Positions 38,126-46,732 of a DNA stretch of 46,732 bases are shown here, piece by piece. Position 1 is the first letter of the stretch, and each line of letters begins with the position of its first letter. The notes beneath the pieces were generated by a model. The model saw only the letters and a list, made by a program, of their open reading frames with translations. It did no database searches and was not told where the DNA came from. The DNA comes from Candidatus Tayloriibacteriota bacterium (GTDB taxonomy: Bacteria; Patescibacteriota; Minisyncoccia; Phycocordibacterales; CAIZLB01): contig VEQN01000006.1 in assembly GCA_018883165.1 (NCBI GenBank), positions 1 through 46,732 on the forward strand, given 5' to 3'. The position numbers and the translations under genes were made by a program.

Positions 38126-38962
38126 ATGAAGAAATACGTACTGAAACCCATTCTGTACTTGTTATGTATAGCACTCATCAGTTACACTGCCATCCTCATG
38201 TTTTTAAAACCCTCAAATAACCGTAACTGGGAAAATGACCAAAAAATACTTCCTTCTGCAGAGATATCAGAGAATCTGGTGCATATTAAGCATATCCGAG
38301 ATTTTGAATACAGTAGCACTACATCATATGTACAAAAATGGTACGACAAGACATATAACCTAGACCACCTCAAAAGGGTTTGGTACATAGTCGAACCATT
38401 CTCTGGTATTCCCGGATCAGCACACACGTTTCTTTCCTTTGAATTTGAACTTGGAGAAATTCGAGAATTTGTATCAATTTCTGTTGAGATTCGTAAAGAG
38501 GTGGGTGAAAAATTTCACCCAATCAAAGGACTCTTTAATCAGTATGAAATCATGTACGTCATTGCGGATGAGAAAGATGCGGTGAAGCTAAGATCAAACT
38601 TTAGAAAAGATGATGTATATGTCTACCCAGTAAAAGCAAACCATGGGAAAGCAAAAGCACTATTTGTCGATATGATAAATAGGACAAACAAACTTCATGA
38701 CCACCCTGAGTTCTATAACACGCTCACAAATACCTGTACTACAAATATTGCAAGGCACATACGAAAGATATCACCGGGGAGAATTCCATACTTCGCCCAC
38801 GAGATACTATTCCCTGCTCTTTCTGACAAACTCGCATTCGAACTCAATCTCATTGATACCAACCTATCATTCGAAGAAGCTCGTAAGCGGTTTCATATAA
38901 ATGAAAAGGCGGAAAAATATGCACACGATTCAAACTTCTCAATTAAGATTAGAGAGGAATAA
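38126..38962 (+). CDS. DUF4105 domain protein (Lnb N-terminal periplasmic-like)
   Basis: SGIPGSAHTFLSFEFELGEIREFVSISVEIRKEVGEKFHPIKGLFNQYEIMYVIADEKDAV...YNTLTNTCTTNIARHI. Confidence 0.85.
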   Translation: MKKYVLKPILYLLCIALISYTAILMFLKPSNNRNWENDQKILPSAEISENLVHIKHIRDFEYSSTTSYVQKWYDKTYNLDHLKRVWYIVEPFSGIPGSAHTFLSFEFELGEIREFVSISVEIRKEVGEKFHPIKGLFNQYEIMYVIADEKDAVKLRSNFRKDDVYVYPVKANHGKAKALFVDMINRTNKLHDHPEFYNTLTNTCTTNIARHIRKISPGRIPYFAHEILFPALSDKLAFELNLIDTNLSFEEARKRFHINEKAEKYAHDSNFSIKIREE

Positions 38963-39193
38963 TTAGAAGAAGATATCAATAGTTCCCTCACCCTCGGTGT
39001 ATCGAATCTGCTTCTCACGTAAGTAACTACGTACAAAACTCGGAAGCACTGGTAAGAATTCGCTGTTTACTCCTTTTCCTACAATTAATCTAATATGCTT
39101 CCATTCAGGCATAATACATATCTCATCCAACACCTCTTTACACTCAGCACGCGTAAGTCCATGTAAATCTAAAATATGTTCTGGCTCTGTCAT
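38963..39193 (-). CDS. small Smr-domain protein
   Basis: MTEPEHILDLHGLTRAECKEVLDEI...IRLIVGKGVNSEFLPVLPSFVRSYLRE...TEGEGTIDIFF; ATG at 39193 is internal to the longer ORF-track entry. Confidence 0.8.
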   Translation of the reverse strand: MTEPEHILDLHGLTRAECKEVLDEICIMPEWKHIRLIVGKGVNSEFLPVLPSFVRSYLREKQIRYTEGEGTIDIFF

Positions 39194-39209
39194 ACCAGAT
39201 GAGTATATC

Positions 39210-39237
39210 AAAAAACACCAGAGTGCTGGTGTTTTTT
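39210..39237 (-). terminator. intrinsic terminator
   Basis: AAAAAACACCAG-AGTG-CTGGTGTTTTTT. Confidence 0.85.
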
Positions 39238-39245
39238 GTGTATAC

Positions 39246-39647
39246 CTATACTGTTGGTGTTTCTCTTGGAGGAAGAACAGTAGCCTCTTCGATTTTTGGA
39301 TCTGATCCGTAATCGTTCGGGCCAGCATCACCTTTACGTGCAAGCCACACGATAATGAGTATCCATCCAAGTATTGGAATGATACCGATGAGTAAAAACC
39401 ATCCACTCTTGTTAATATCATGCAGTCTTCTTGCTCCAGCAGCGAGTGATGGGAGTAATATAAGAAGATTGTATGCAAACCCTAGAGTACCTGTTCCGAA
39501 CTCTTGTGACACAGGATCTACAGACTCTAACAATCCAATAACGATTGAAATCAATGTACTGAAAAGTACAAAATACCAGTACTCAGCTCTTCGAGCTCTC
39601 CCTTCAAATACTGCATATTTCTTTAGACATGTTATGAAATAGTTCAT
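39246..39647 (-). CDS. DUF805 family membrane protein
   Basis: YAVFEGRARRAEYWYFVLFSTLISIVIGLLE...LPSLAAGARRLHDINKSGWFLLIGIIPILGWILIIVWLARKGDAGPNDYG. Confidence 0.94.
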   Translation of the reverse strand: MNYFITCLKKYAVFEGRARRAEYWYFVLFSTLISIVIGLLESVDPVSQEFGTGTLGFAYNLLILLPSLAAGARRLHDINKSGWFLLIGIIPILGWILIIVWLARKGDAGPNDYGSDPKIEEATVLPPRETPTV

Positions 39648-39659
39648 ATAGTAAGTATA

Positions 39660-40301
39660 TCAGAAATCTATAACACTACCTGGTATCATTGGTATAAACT
39701 CAATACCATGTCTTTTAAGAATGTTCTCTGGAACTTTATGAGAACCGCCAATACGCTCGGTGATGAGTTGCCCGTCATGTACAGGAAAAGCTTTTACGGG
39801 TTTTACAGTGAGTGCATATGTGATAGCAGATGAAACTTTACACCATGGTCCTGCAACAGGAAGAGCCAATATCTCGACAGGTTTTTCAGGTACAGAAAAT
39901 GCATCACCTGGATAGAATAGCCGATCATCAATGAAATACCCAGTATTTTGCACCTGACCAAACTCTTCATATATCTCCTCATGACGCGCATCATATGCCT
40001 CAACAGAAACATCTTGAAACACTTCTTTTGCACGTCCCTCAAGAACCTTGTATGTCATACCTTCTGTATCTAAGATCTTTCCGACACTTGTGTTTGTGAC
40101 CACCACCGCATTCGGATTATTCTTCAAGACTTCCTTCAATGACGATACATGCAGATGATCTCCATGCTCATGTGTAATGAGAACAATATCGATTCCTGTA
40201 ACTGTATTTTGATCAGTTGAGAAATTACCAGGATCTGTGAGGATGGTTAAGGTGTTTGTTCGTACAAGTAGGCAGCAATGTCCGATTTTTTGTATGTTCA
40301 T
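39660..40301 (-). CDS. MBL-fold metal-dependent hydrolase (UlaG-like)
   Basis: MNIQKIGHCCLLVRTNTLTILTDPG...DIVLITHEHGDHLH...FYPGDAF...FPVHDG. Confidence 0.93.
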   Translation of the reverse strand: MNIQKIGHCCLLVRTNTLTILTDPGNFSTDQNTVTGIDIVLITHEHGDHLHVSSLKEVLKNNPNAVVVTNTSVGKILDTEGMTYKVLEGRAKEVFQDVSVEAYDARHEEIYEEFGQVQNTGYFIDDRLFYPGDAFSVPEKPVEILALPVAGPWCKVSSAITYALTVKPVKAFPVHDGQLITERIGGSHKVPENILKRHGIEFIPMIPGSVIDF

Positions 40302-40302
40302 G

Positions 40303-40746
40303 TTATTTTCTATATATAACCCCCTCTTTGTAATTCTCTAATATCTCAGCACTAGGTGAGAATAGTGGGTCGGGTAAGTCATCTATTGAAAACCAATCCC
40401 ATTCTGTAATTTCATCTGGCTCCATAACAGAAGGAGTCCCCTCGAATGCAGTACATACCAGTCCGATGGTTACAAAATGCGCATCAGGAACTCGGTTATT
40501 CGCAAGACTAATTATTTCTAAATCATTAACCTGTGTAACAAGAGAAGTTTCTTCTTTTAATTCACGTATCGCACCTTCTTCAAATGTCTCCCCGAATTCT
40601 AATTTTCCTCCAGGCATAGTCCAAGTACCTTCACCATGAAGTTCACTGTCAGCTTTTGAAGGGTCAGTATGTCTTCTACCAAGAAGTATTTTTCCTTCTT
40701 TTAATACCAGAACACCGAAACCAACTCCTACTTTTTTAGTTTCCAT
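40303..40746 (-). CDS. NUDIX hydrolase
   Basis: GTWTMPGGKLEFGETFEEGAIRELKEETSLVT canonical NUDIX box. Confidence 0.95.
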   Translation of the reverse strand: METKKVGVGFGVLVLKEGKILLGRRHTDPSKADSELHGEGTWTMPGGKLEFGETFEEGAIRELKEETSLVTQVNDLEIISLANNRVPDAHFVTIGLVCTAFEGTPSVMEPDEITEWDWFSIDDLPDPLFSPSAEILENYKEGVIYRK

Positions 40747-40760
40747 ATGTATATACTGTA

Positions 40761-41048
40761 TTACTTTTTACCCCAACTCACAACCTTCGGCTCCACTTCA
40801 ATTAACTTCGATTTCTCCTCTATTTCTCTCTTTTGCTCTGGAGTGATTGATTTATCTCTCATTGCCAATATCTGAATCGCTTTACTGACCGCTCGTGAAT
40901 CAACTGGCGGCATGAACTTTGCAATCTCTTTTACTGGTGTATCAGGATGTGCTTTTATAAAATCATGGAGTTCAACCAAAGCTTCAGCTTCTTTCTGAAT
41001 CTTTTTTTCCTCCTCAATGTCTATAGCTTGTACAGGTATATATCTCAT
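40761..41048 (-). CDS. small helical hypothetical protein
   Basis: 95 aa ORF with helical E/K-rich content, in line with NUDIX gene. Confidence 0.5.
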   Translation of the reverse strand: MRYIPVQAIDIEEEKKIQKEAEALVELHDFIKAHPDTPVKEIAKFMPPVDSRAVSKAIQILAMRDKSITPEQKREIEEKSKLIEVEPKVVSWGKK

Positions 41049-41067
41049 GTAGTTACCGAAAACCTAC

Positions 41068-42900
41068 CTATTTAACAAGCGAATTAACTAAAGCACGAGT
41101 TGCTGGACCAAACGTACCGTTTGTAGGAACCACACCCTTCGCTTTTTGGAACTCTCGTACCGCATTTCTAGTCAAAGTACCGTACCATGTACTAGTTCCA
41201 TTTTGCTCTAATCTAGTAGCAGCAGGTCCAAGTTTCTGTTGCATCAGAAACTGCTGCAACTTAATAACATCAGCGCCAATTGAGCCATATCTCATATCCC
41301 GTGTGAAAACCTCAAGAACAGGTACTGTGGTTGTGGCTGGAGTATTCTTACTTACAACCGCATACTGACAAAGTGATTGAGTGTGCGTTACAAATTTTGA
41401 GAAATTGAGTGCCGCAGGATCAGTACAACCATATGACGCAACACTTGCAGCAGTTGCTGAACTTCTGCTTCGGTTTAATACAGATGATATTACGGAGCGT
41501 ATTTTTGAAATCGTATTTACACTTTCACCATCCGCATCACGTACCGCATTGTTTGCAAAATCAAGATTCTGTACTGTCACTTCTGTAATTCCAAGCGAAG
41601 CATAGTCAGAAAGCGCTGGTGCTGTTTGAGTATACCCAAAAGCATAATCATAGAACTTTCTTATAATATCTGCTTGTACTGCAGTTGGTGATCCATTAGT
41701 TACTGAAATAGATGCAGATGCTGTACTTGGTGACGGGTCAGTTAAATTAGTACCTGGCGTTGCACTTACTGATACATCCAAAGAATCAGTATCAATTGTT
41801 TCAGAGCCCACCATTGCTCTAACCGTAAAGGTTGCTGTATTTCCATTAGGAAGATTAAGTGGAATGTTTGACATATTACCGAACCCTCCAGCACCAGTAG
41901 CTCCAGTAGTTGATACATAACTCCATGTCATATTTGAGTATCTATTTGAAGCGATTGGAACAACATTGTTTACCACTGCAGCGGACGTGTCATTTGGTCC
42001 AGCGTTTGAAACCGTATATACATATGTCACCACATCTCCTCTATTGTATGACCCTGATGGGGATGTTGTTACTGTAACTCCAATATCTGCAGGTATTCTT
42101 ACACTCACATTGTCGATTGCATGCACGTTTGTACTACCACCTGTACTTGCAGTGAAACCGAGCTTCAAGTTTGTTGGAGGAAGAACTGTTGTATATGAAT
42201 AGTTATTTATCACTGTATTCCAAGTTGTACCACCATCAAAACTCATCTCAACTCGAATAGTTGCACCACTTAAATTCGGAAGTACTGTGACTCTTGCTCT
42301 TCTCCATCCTGTATCTGTCTCATATCCCAATGTAGCAGACACATCAGTAGAGGTAAGGTATGCATACCCAACAGATGTATTCCCCGCTCCTCGTAAAGCA
42401 ACACTGTTTGGTACTCTTCCAATACCTCCTGTTTTTCCACTTTCATTCGAAGTAAAGTTACCGAATTCATCAAAACCAACACCGAGGTATGCATGCGGTA
42501 TACCATTATGAGAACTTGATTGTGCATATCCAAGCGAACCTCCAGAGGCACCTATGGCAATATTACTCTCATCAACCTGATCACCATCAACAAGGAAGAA
42601 TACTATTCCATCTGCCCCGTCACCTTCGTTTGCATAGTAATCAAACTCAGCAACAATACCCAAAGAAGAAGAGAATGCTTGGTTATAGAATGCGAGGCCA
42701 CTACTGTCGTTTGCATTTGGAGTAAGGAGAAGTGTGGTTTGACCACCTGCAGTTGTACCCCAGATTGCATTTGATCTCAATTCCCAATCAGATGACTGCG
42801 CACCAGAAAAGTCTTCAGATATTGGGAGTGCAACTGCATATGCAGGTGTCGATCCTAGTAAGATTGTTAGACAAAGTATCAAATAAAATATATTTCTCAT
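41068..42900 (-). CDS. secreted L-type lectin-like + DUF11-like + peptidoglycan-binding domain surface protein
   Basis: signal peptide; 'NEGDGADGIVFFLVDGD...GGSLGYAQSSSHNGIPHAYLGVGFDEFGNF'; DUF11 'GVTVTTSPSGSYNRGDVVTYVYTVSNAGPNDT'; C-term PG-binding 'GTLTRNAVREFQKAKGVVPTNGTFGPATRALVNSL'. Confidence 0.85.
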   Translation of the reverse strand: MRNIFYLILCLTILLGSTPAYAVALPISEDFSGAQSSDWELRSNAIWGTTAGGQTTLLLTPNANDSSGLAFYNQAFSSSLGIVAEFDYYANEGDGADGIVFFLVDGDQVDESNIAIGASGGSLGYAQSSSHNGIPHAYLGVGFDEFGNFTSNESGKTGGIGRVPNSVALRGAGNTSVGYAYLTSTDVSATLGYETDTGWRRARVTVLPNLSGATIRVEMSFDGGTTWNTVINNYSYTTVLPPTNLKLGFTASTGGSTNVHAIDNVSVRIPADIGVTVTTSPSGSYNRGDVVTYVYTVSNAGPNDTSAAVVNNVVPIASNRYSNMTWSYVSTTGATGAGGFGNMSNIPLNLPNGNTATFTVRAMVGSETIDTDSLDVSVSATPGTNLTDPSPSTASASISVTNGSPTAVQADIIRKFYDYAFGYTQTAPALSDYASLGITEVTVQNLDFANNAVRDADGESVNTISKIRSVISSVLNRSRSSATAASVASYGCTDPAALNFSKFVTHTQSLCQYAVVSKNTPATTTVPVLEVFTRDMRYGSIGADVIKLQQFLMQQKLGPAATRLEQNGTSTWYGTLTRNAVREFQKAKGVVPTNGTFGPATRALVNSLVK

Positions 42901-43097
42901 TGGTATGTATTTTTAATTATAAAAATTATACCATGTACAAAAACTATTAATACAATGTAATGTGTACTACTTCAAATTTTACAATCTGCAATATTGTATA
43001 TTTTAATAAATAATATCAATACCTGTATTTACCTTCATCGATTCGGTGTTTTCTCTTGTACCACACACAAGTTTTCGCTGATGAATAATAAAAAGAG

Positions 43098-43132
43098 AAC
43101 CCGTTGCTTCCATAGAAGAGAAGCAACGGGTT
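43098..43132 (-). terminator. intrinsic terminator
   Basis: AACCCGTTGCTTC...GAAGCAACGGGTT then TCTCTTTTTATT on minus strand. Confidence 0.85.
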
Positions 43133-43136
43133 TCGA

Positions 43137-43811
43137 TCAGGCAGTGAGGAGTTCCCAGTTTGTTTCGGGACGCTTTGGTGAGATGGCCTCACTTCCATCT
43201 TTGCACAGCGGACACTCCTCTGGAGACCAGATGGGTCCGTGCTTGGTGATAAGTGCAAGAAGATTGAGATCTTCTCCAATCGAGTTCTCACCCGAGCGAT
43301 TCACAAGAGTAAGTACACGACTGAATGGGATACCACCAGCCTTGAGGACCGCATCATTCGCAAGGAGCACGCTTCCGCCAGTAGTGGTCACGTCCTCGCA
43401 AAGGAGAACGTGTTCACCAGGAAGAACCTTTCTTTCGGGATCGTCCCAAACCATGGTCTTCTTTTCTTGGTCCGTCCCCTTTGCAGGTGATGCCCACTTG
43501 CACAAAGTGCCGCGACGAACACCAATCGCTTTAGAGATTGCCTCCGCAAGCAATGTGGCACCAGTTTGTGGGCCGACCACACGATCAACCGTGGACAGGT
43601 CAAAACCGGTATGAAGGAGCAAATCGACGAGGTCGAGAGATGCTTCTTCACGGAGAGTGACGTCATCCACCACTGGTTTGGAGTAGAAAAACATAGAGGA
43701 GTGATTCCCCGATGTCATACGCGCATGAGGTTTCCTGGTGTCGCCACCGTGAAACCACAGTGCACCTTTTTCCTGATAGGCTTTAATCCAGCCGTCTGAG
43801 TTTCTGTGCAT
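43137..43811 (-). CDS. phosphoribosyltransferase (orotate PRTase-like, type I)
   Basis: HVLLCEDVTTTGGSVLLANDAVLKAGG PRPP-binding motif; GPQTGATLLAEAISKA; start likely MHRNSDG (43811). Confidence 0.82.
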   Translation of the reverse strand: MHRNSDGWIKAYQEKGALWFHGGDTRKPHARMTSGNHSSMFFYSKPVVDDVTLREEASLDLVDLLLHTGFDLSTVDRVVGPQTGATLLAEAISKAIGVRRGTLCKWASPAKGTDQEKKTMVWDDPERKVLPGEHVLLCEDVTTTGGSVLLANDAVLKAGGIPFSRVLTLVNRSGENSIGEDLNLLALITKHGPIWSPEECPLCKDGSEAISPKRPETNWELLTA

Positions 43812-43913
43812 TTGTAAGGATCTAACACCATGTTGTGAACCACATGGACAGGTATACAAAGAAATACCCTTGTACGGCACAAGAGTATTCTAAATACATA
43901 TTACTGTAAAGAG

Positions 43914-46016
43914 CTACCTTAGCGTACTCAATGCGACCCTTGTCTGCGGACCAACCAAACCATGTGCGGGTGTAATGTTTTGTGACAACTGAAACTCCCG
44001 TACCGCATTCCTTGTTAACACTCCGTACGTCCCAGTCGCTCCATATACTTTCAATGTTAATGCAGCAGGACCTATATTCTTTTTAATGAGTAACTCTTGT
44101 AGAGCCATCACATCTGCACCTTTAGATCCAATTCGAAGGTTCCGTGTAAAGGGTACGGTTGTGGTTGCAACTTTATCATATACACAGAGTGACTCTACAT
44201 GTTCTACAAATCTCTGATAGTTTTTTGCTTTCACATCAGTACACCCTTTTGGAGTAGCACCTCCTCCACCAGATGAGAATGAACCACTAGATGACTGTGG
44301 TGCTCCGCCAGAGCTTATAGTAAATGAGGTAATAGAAAGTGTGTTTACATTATACGAAGCATCACGCACTGTAATTACACAGTTACCATACACTCCAGGT
44401 GCAAGTTGTGTGAGGGTTATGGTATTTGTACCAAGAGTAGTTGTTCCAACTGAACTTGAACAATACCCAGAGTATGTCAGTGTACCTACCTCATCTGTTG
44501 TTAACACATAGTCTGGTGTTGTGTCAGTTGTGGTACCAATTGGAGTAACTTCAGTGAGAGAAGGAGCCTGGGTGTCTAATGTAAGTTTCAACAAGAAATG
44601 TCCAATCACAGAAGGTGTGACCGAGTACGTTCCACTTGTTGGATCAAAATCTGTAACTCCAGATATTGTACCGGATGTGTATATATATGTACCATCTATG
44701 AAAATATCATCAAAACTCTGGGAGTCTGGTCCGGAAATTTGTGCGTACCAAATATATTCTCCCGTTGAGTCGACACGAATAATAAAACCATCATAAGATG
44801 CTGTTGGGGTGAACAAATCAACACCGACACCAGGGTTTGCATCAAATGTTGTTTCAGAGCTACCAGAAATATATACATCATTCTGTGCATCAATTGCTAT
44901 CTGATCAAATTGAACAGTTCCATTTTCAGCTGACCACAAGTTACCCCACAGAAATGAACCCGTAGTGTCCAACTTAACAAGAACCCCACCTACATATGAT
45001 CCTGCCAAGGAACGAGTATCTGTTCCTTCACCAGGATTTAAATCCAAGGTGCCAGAAGTGGTGCTCATTGAGAAATACACATTTGATGCACTATCAACTA
45101 GTAAGTCTTTTCCTTCCTCAGTATTATCTCCTCCCCAAGTCTTTACCCAAGCGAATTGTCCATTACTTTGTAATTTTAAGAGAAAGATATCTTGTGATGA
45201 TCCTTGAGCTGCAACAGTAGTCGTACCTACACCTGGATCAAAATCAACCGAATTATGAAAATACCCTAGGAGATATACGTTATCAGATTGATCGATTGCT
45301 ATCTTTATTGGCCGATCATCACCAGTTCCTCCAATTAGATTACCCCACACATATTCACCTGCTGTATTTAACTTTACGGTAAAGGTGTCATATGATCCAA
45401 AATGTGAAGATGTTGTCGTGCCAGTACCTGGATCCAAGTCCATTGCACCTTGTGTGAATCCGCTCAAGACAACACCATCGGTCGTAAGACCTAGGCCAAA
45501 TCCAAGATTTCCAGCAGGTGTACCAAATATCTTTCCCCACTGTATAACACCGCTACTGTTTAATTTTACCAATACCACATCACCTCCACCTGGTGGAGTA
45601 ACTGTGACTGTACTACCTGTCGGGTCAATATCAACAGCAGAATTACCCACAAAATTCATGAGCACGTACACATTCCCTGACGCATCAACAACGATCTCTG
45701 TCGGTGACTCATCGCTTGCACCTCCTCCAACTGCCTTCGCCCAGATTAAATCACCTGCATTTGTGTACTTGGCAACAAAAACATCACCGAACCCACCACT
45801 TGAAGAAACTGTTGTTGTACCAGGTCCAAGATCTAAATCTATACTTCCATTCAATTGTGCTGTCACATACACATTTCCTGCACTATCATTTTCGATAATG
45901 GGTAAACTATTTGTATACGGTATGCTTTTAACCCAAACCAAATCAGTTACTGCTGCTTGTGTAATATATGGTACCCCAAAGAGTACGAGTGTGAGTGCGA
46001 ATAAAATGTGTTTCAT
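43914..46016 (-). CDS. secreted SBBP-type beta-propeller repeat protein with C-terminal peptidoglycan-binding domain
   Basis: signal peptide; about 7 repeats 'W...GG...D....I..D.SGNVY..G.F..S.D.DPG.GT'; C-term 'GVLTRNAVREFQLSQNITPAHGLVGPQTRVALSTL'; start at MKHILFALTL inside the longer ORF. Confidence 0.87.
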   Translation of the reverse strand: MKHILFALTLVLFGVPYITQAAVTDLVWVKSIPYTNSLPIIENDSAGNVYVTAQLNGSIDLDLGPGTTTVSSSGGFGDVFVAKYTNAGDLIWAKAVGGGASDESPTEIVVDASGNVYVLMNFVGNSAVDIDPTGSTVTVTPPGGGDVVLVKLNSSGVIQWGKIFGTPAGNLGFGLGLTTDGVVLSGFTQGAMDLDPGTGTTTSSHFGSYDTFTVKLNTAGEYVWGNLIGGTGDDRPIKIAIDQSDNVYLLGYFHNSVDFDPGVGTTTVAAQGSSQDIFLLKLQSNGQFAWVKTWGGDNTEEGKDLLVDSASNVYFSMSTTSGTLDLNPGEGTDTRSLAGSYVGGVLVKLDTTGSFLWGNLWSAENGTVQFDQIAIDAQNDVYISGSSETTFDANPGVGVDLFTPTASYDGFIIRVDSTGEYIWYAQISGPDSQSFDDIFIDGTYIYTSGTISGVTDFDPTSGTYSVTPSVIGHFLLKLTLDTQAPSLTEVTPIGTTTDTTPDYVLTTDEVGTLTYSGYCSSSVGTTTLGTNTITLTQLAPGVYGNCVITVRDASYNVNTLSITSFTISSGGAPQSSSGSFSSGGGGATPKGCTDVKAKNYQRFVEHVESLCVYDKVATTTVPFTRNLRIGSKGADVMALQELLIKKNIGPAALTLKVYGATGTYGVLTRNAVREFQLSQNITPAHGLVGPQTRVALSTLR

Positions 46017-46076
46017 GTTATGAGTAATTTTAACATGTACACCATGTATATGTTCAAACATAGTGTGTATAAGAAC

Positions 46077-46391
46077 TTACATCTTTCGAAGTGCCATGAG
46101 ACCACCTTCCACATTCGTAACGTTTGCATATCCTAAAGACTGGAGCTTAGTGCACGCCCTTGCACTTCTTCCACCACTTAGGCAATAGCAGATGATGGAA
46201 CAATCTGTTGTAATACCATGTGTTTCCATCATCTCTTTCGATATCTCATCAACTGGTATACACACTGCCCCTTGAAAGTGCCCCTCATTGAATTCCTCCA
46301 GTGTACGTACATCAATGAGTGTGACAGTGTCACCTTTCTTGAGAATTTCATCAAGCTTGAGTTTTGATACACTTAGCTTATTCATACCCAA
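46077..46391 (-). CDS. rhodanese-like domain protein
   Basis: VTLIDVRTLEEFNEGHFQGAVCIPVDEI...SIICYCLSGGRSARACTKLQSLGYANVTNVEGG; active-site loop CLSGGRS. Confidence 0.93.
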   Translation of the reverse strand: MGMNKLSVSKLKLDEILKKGDTVTLIDVRTLEEFNEGHFQGAVCIPVDEISKEMMETHGITTDCSIICYCLSGGRSARACTKLQSLGYANVTNVEGGLMALRKM

Positions 46392-46394
46392 ATT

Positions 46395-46660
46395 TTAAGA
46401 AAAATTTAAATCCATAGATGCTTCTAATATATATTTTCTGAGATTAAGGTCATGAACATATACATACGTACCGTAAATTCCACGAGTAAGTAAAGTCTTA
46501 TATATATTTAGTATATATGATTTCAATTCATCCGGACTAGACACGGATCTTTTACCGTTGATATCTTCGTATCGATCCTTATGAATGATAATCTCATGAT
46601 TCTCAGGATCATATGATATTTCTGGCCCAATTATGACACCGGTGTAATTTAAATCATATC
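46395..46660 (-). CDS. 3' fragment of DUF2075-like ATPase/helicase, interrupted by terminal inverted repeat
   Basis: Manual minus translation ...RYDLNYTGVIIGPEISYDPENHEIIIHKDRYEDINGKRSVSSPDELKSYILNIYKTLLTRGIYGTYVYVHDLNLRKYILEASMDLNFS*; matches C-terminal DUF2075 pattern (G.I.GPdl.Y.....LlrniYrVLLTRG.kGcyVY). Confidence 0.6.
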
Positions 46661-46732
46661 TAAATTACACCGGTGTCATAATTGGGCCAGAAATATCATA
46701 TGATCCTGAGAATCATGAGATTATCATTCATA
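46580..46732. repeat. perfect 72-bp inverted repeat with 9-nt loop at window end
   Basis: 46580-46651 is the exact reverse complement of 46661-46732; loop AATCATATC. Confidence 0.95.

Noticed and set aside
46580-46732. Terminal inverted repeat as transposon end or hairpin telomere
   Set aside because: No transposase or telomere resolvase seen; the repeat interrupts a conserved-looking coding frame and ends exactly at the window edge, favouring an artefact

Overview
This AT-rich 46.7 kb window has the gene content and style of a Patescibacteria/CPR (Parcubacteria or Kaiserbacteria-like) chromosome fragment; that taxonomic call is inference. I saw no rRNA, tRNA, CRISPR array or transposase by eye. 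Housekeeping genes include gyrB, tlyA, lexA, an archaeal/eukaryotic-type proS, msrB, an ABC-F ATPase, a Pif1-like helicase, glutaredoxin, NUDIX, DoxX, CcdA, acyltransferase-3 and DUF4105. There are also several cell-surface proteins: CARDB, Big2-like/Tyr-rich, L-type lectin with a PG-binding domain, and SBBP propeller with a PG-binding domain. Scattered between these operons is a set of monocistronic orphan genes with their own strong terminators and C/A-rich, SD-less leaders. Three of those leaders carry the identical 10-mer AAACCCAGCA. Three of the orphan proteins (6414, 7102 and 27543) look like histidine-phosphatase (SixA-like) folds with degraded catalytic motifs, which is the best candidate here for an undescribed system. 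Other highlights are a perfect GTGAACCATGGTTCAC palindrome filling the -35/-10 spacer ahead of the lexA unit, a 35-bp imperfect palindrome plus a 19-bp palindrome between a wHTH-NUDIX regulator and an AAA-CYTH enzyme, a stand-alone PEP-utilizing swivel-domain protein, and an acyl-lipid desaturase. The window ends in a 72-bp perfect inverted repeat that breaks a DUF2075-like gene and is probably an assembly or amplification fold-back artefact.
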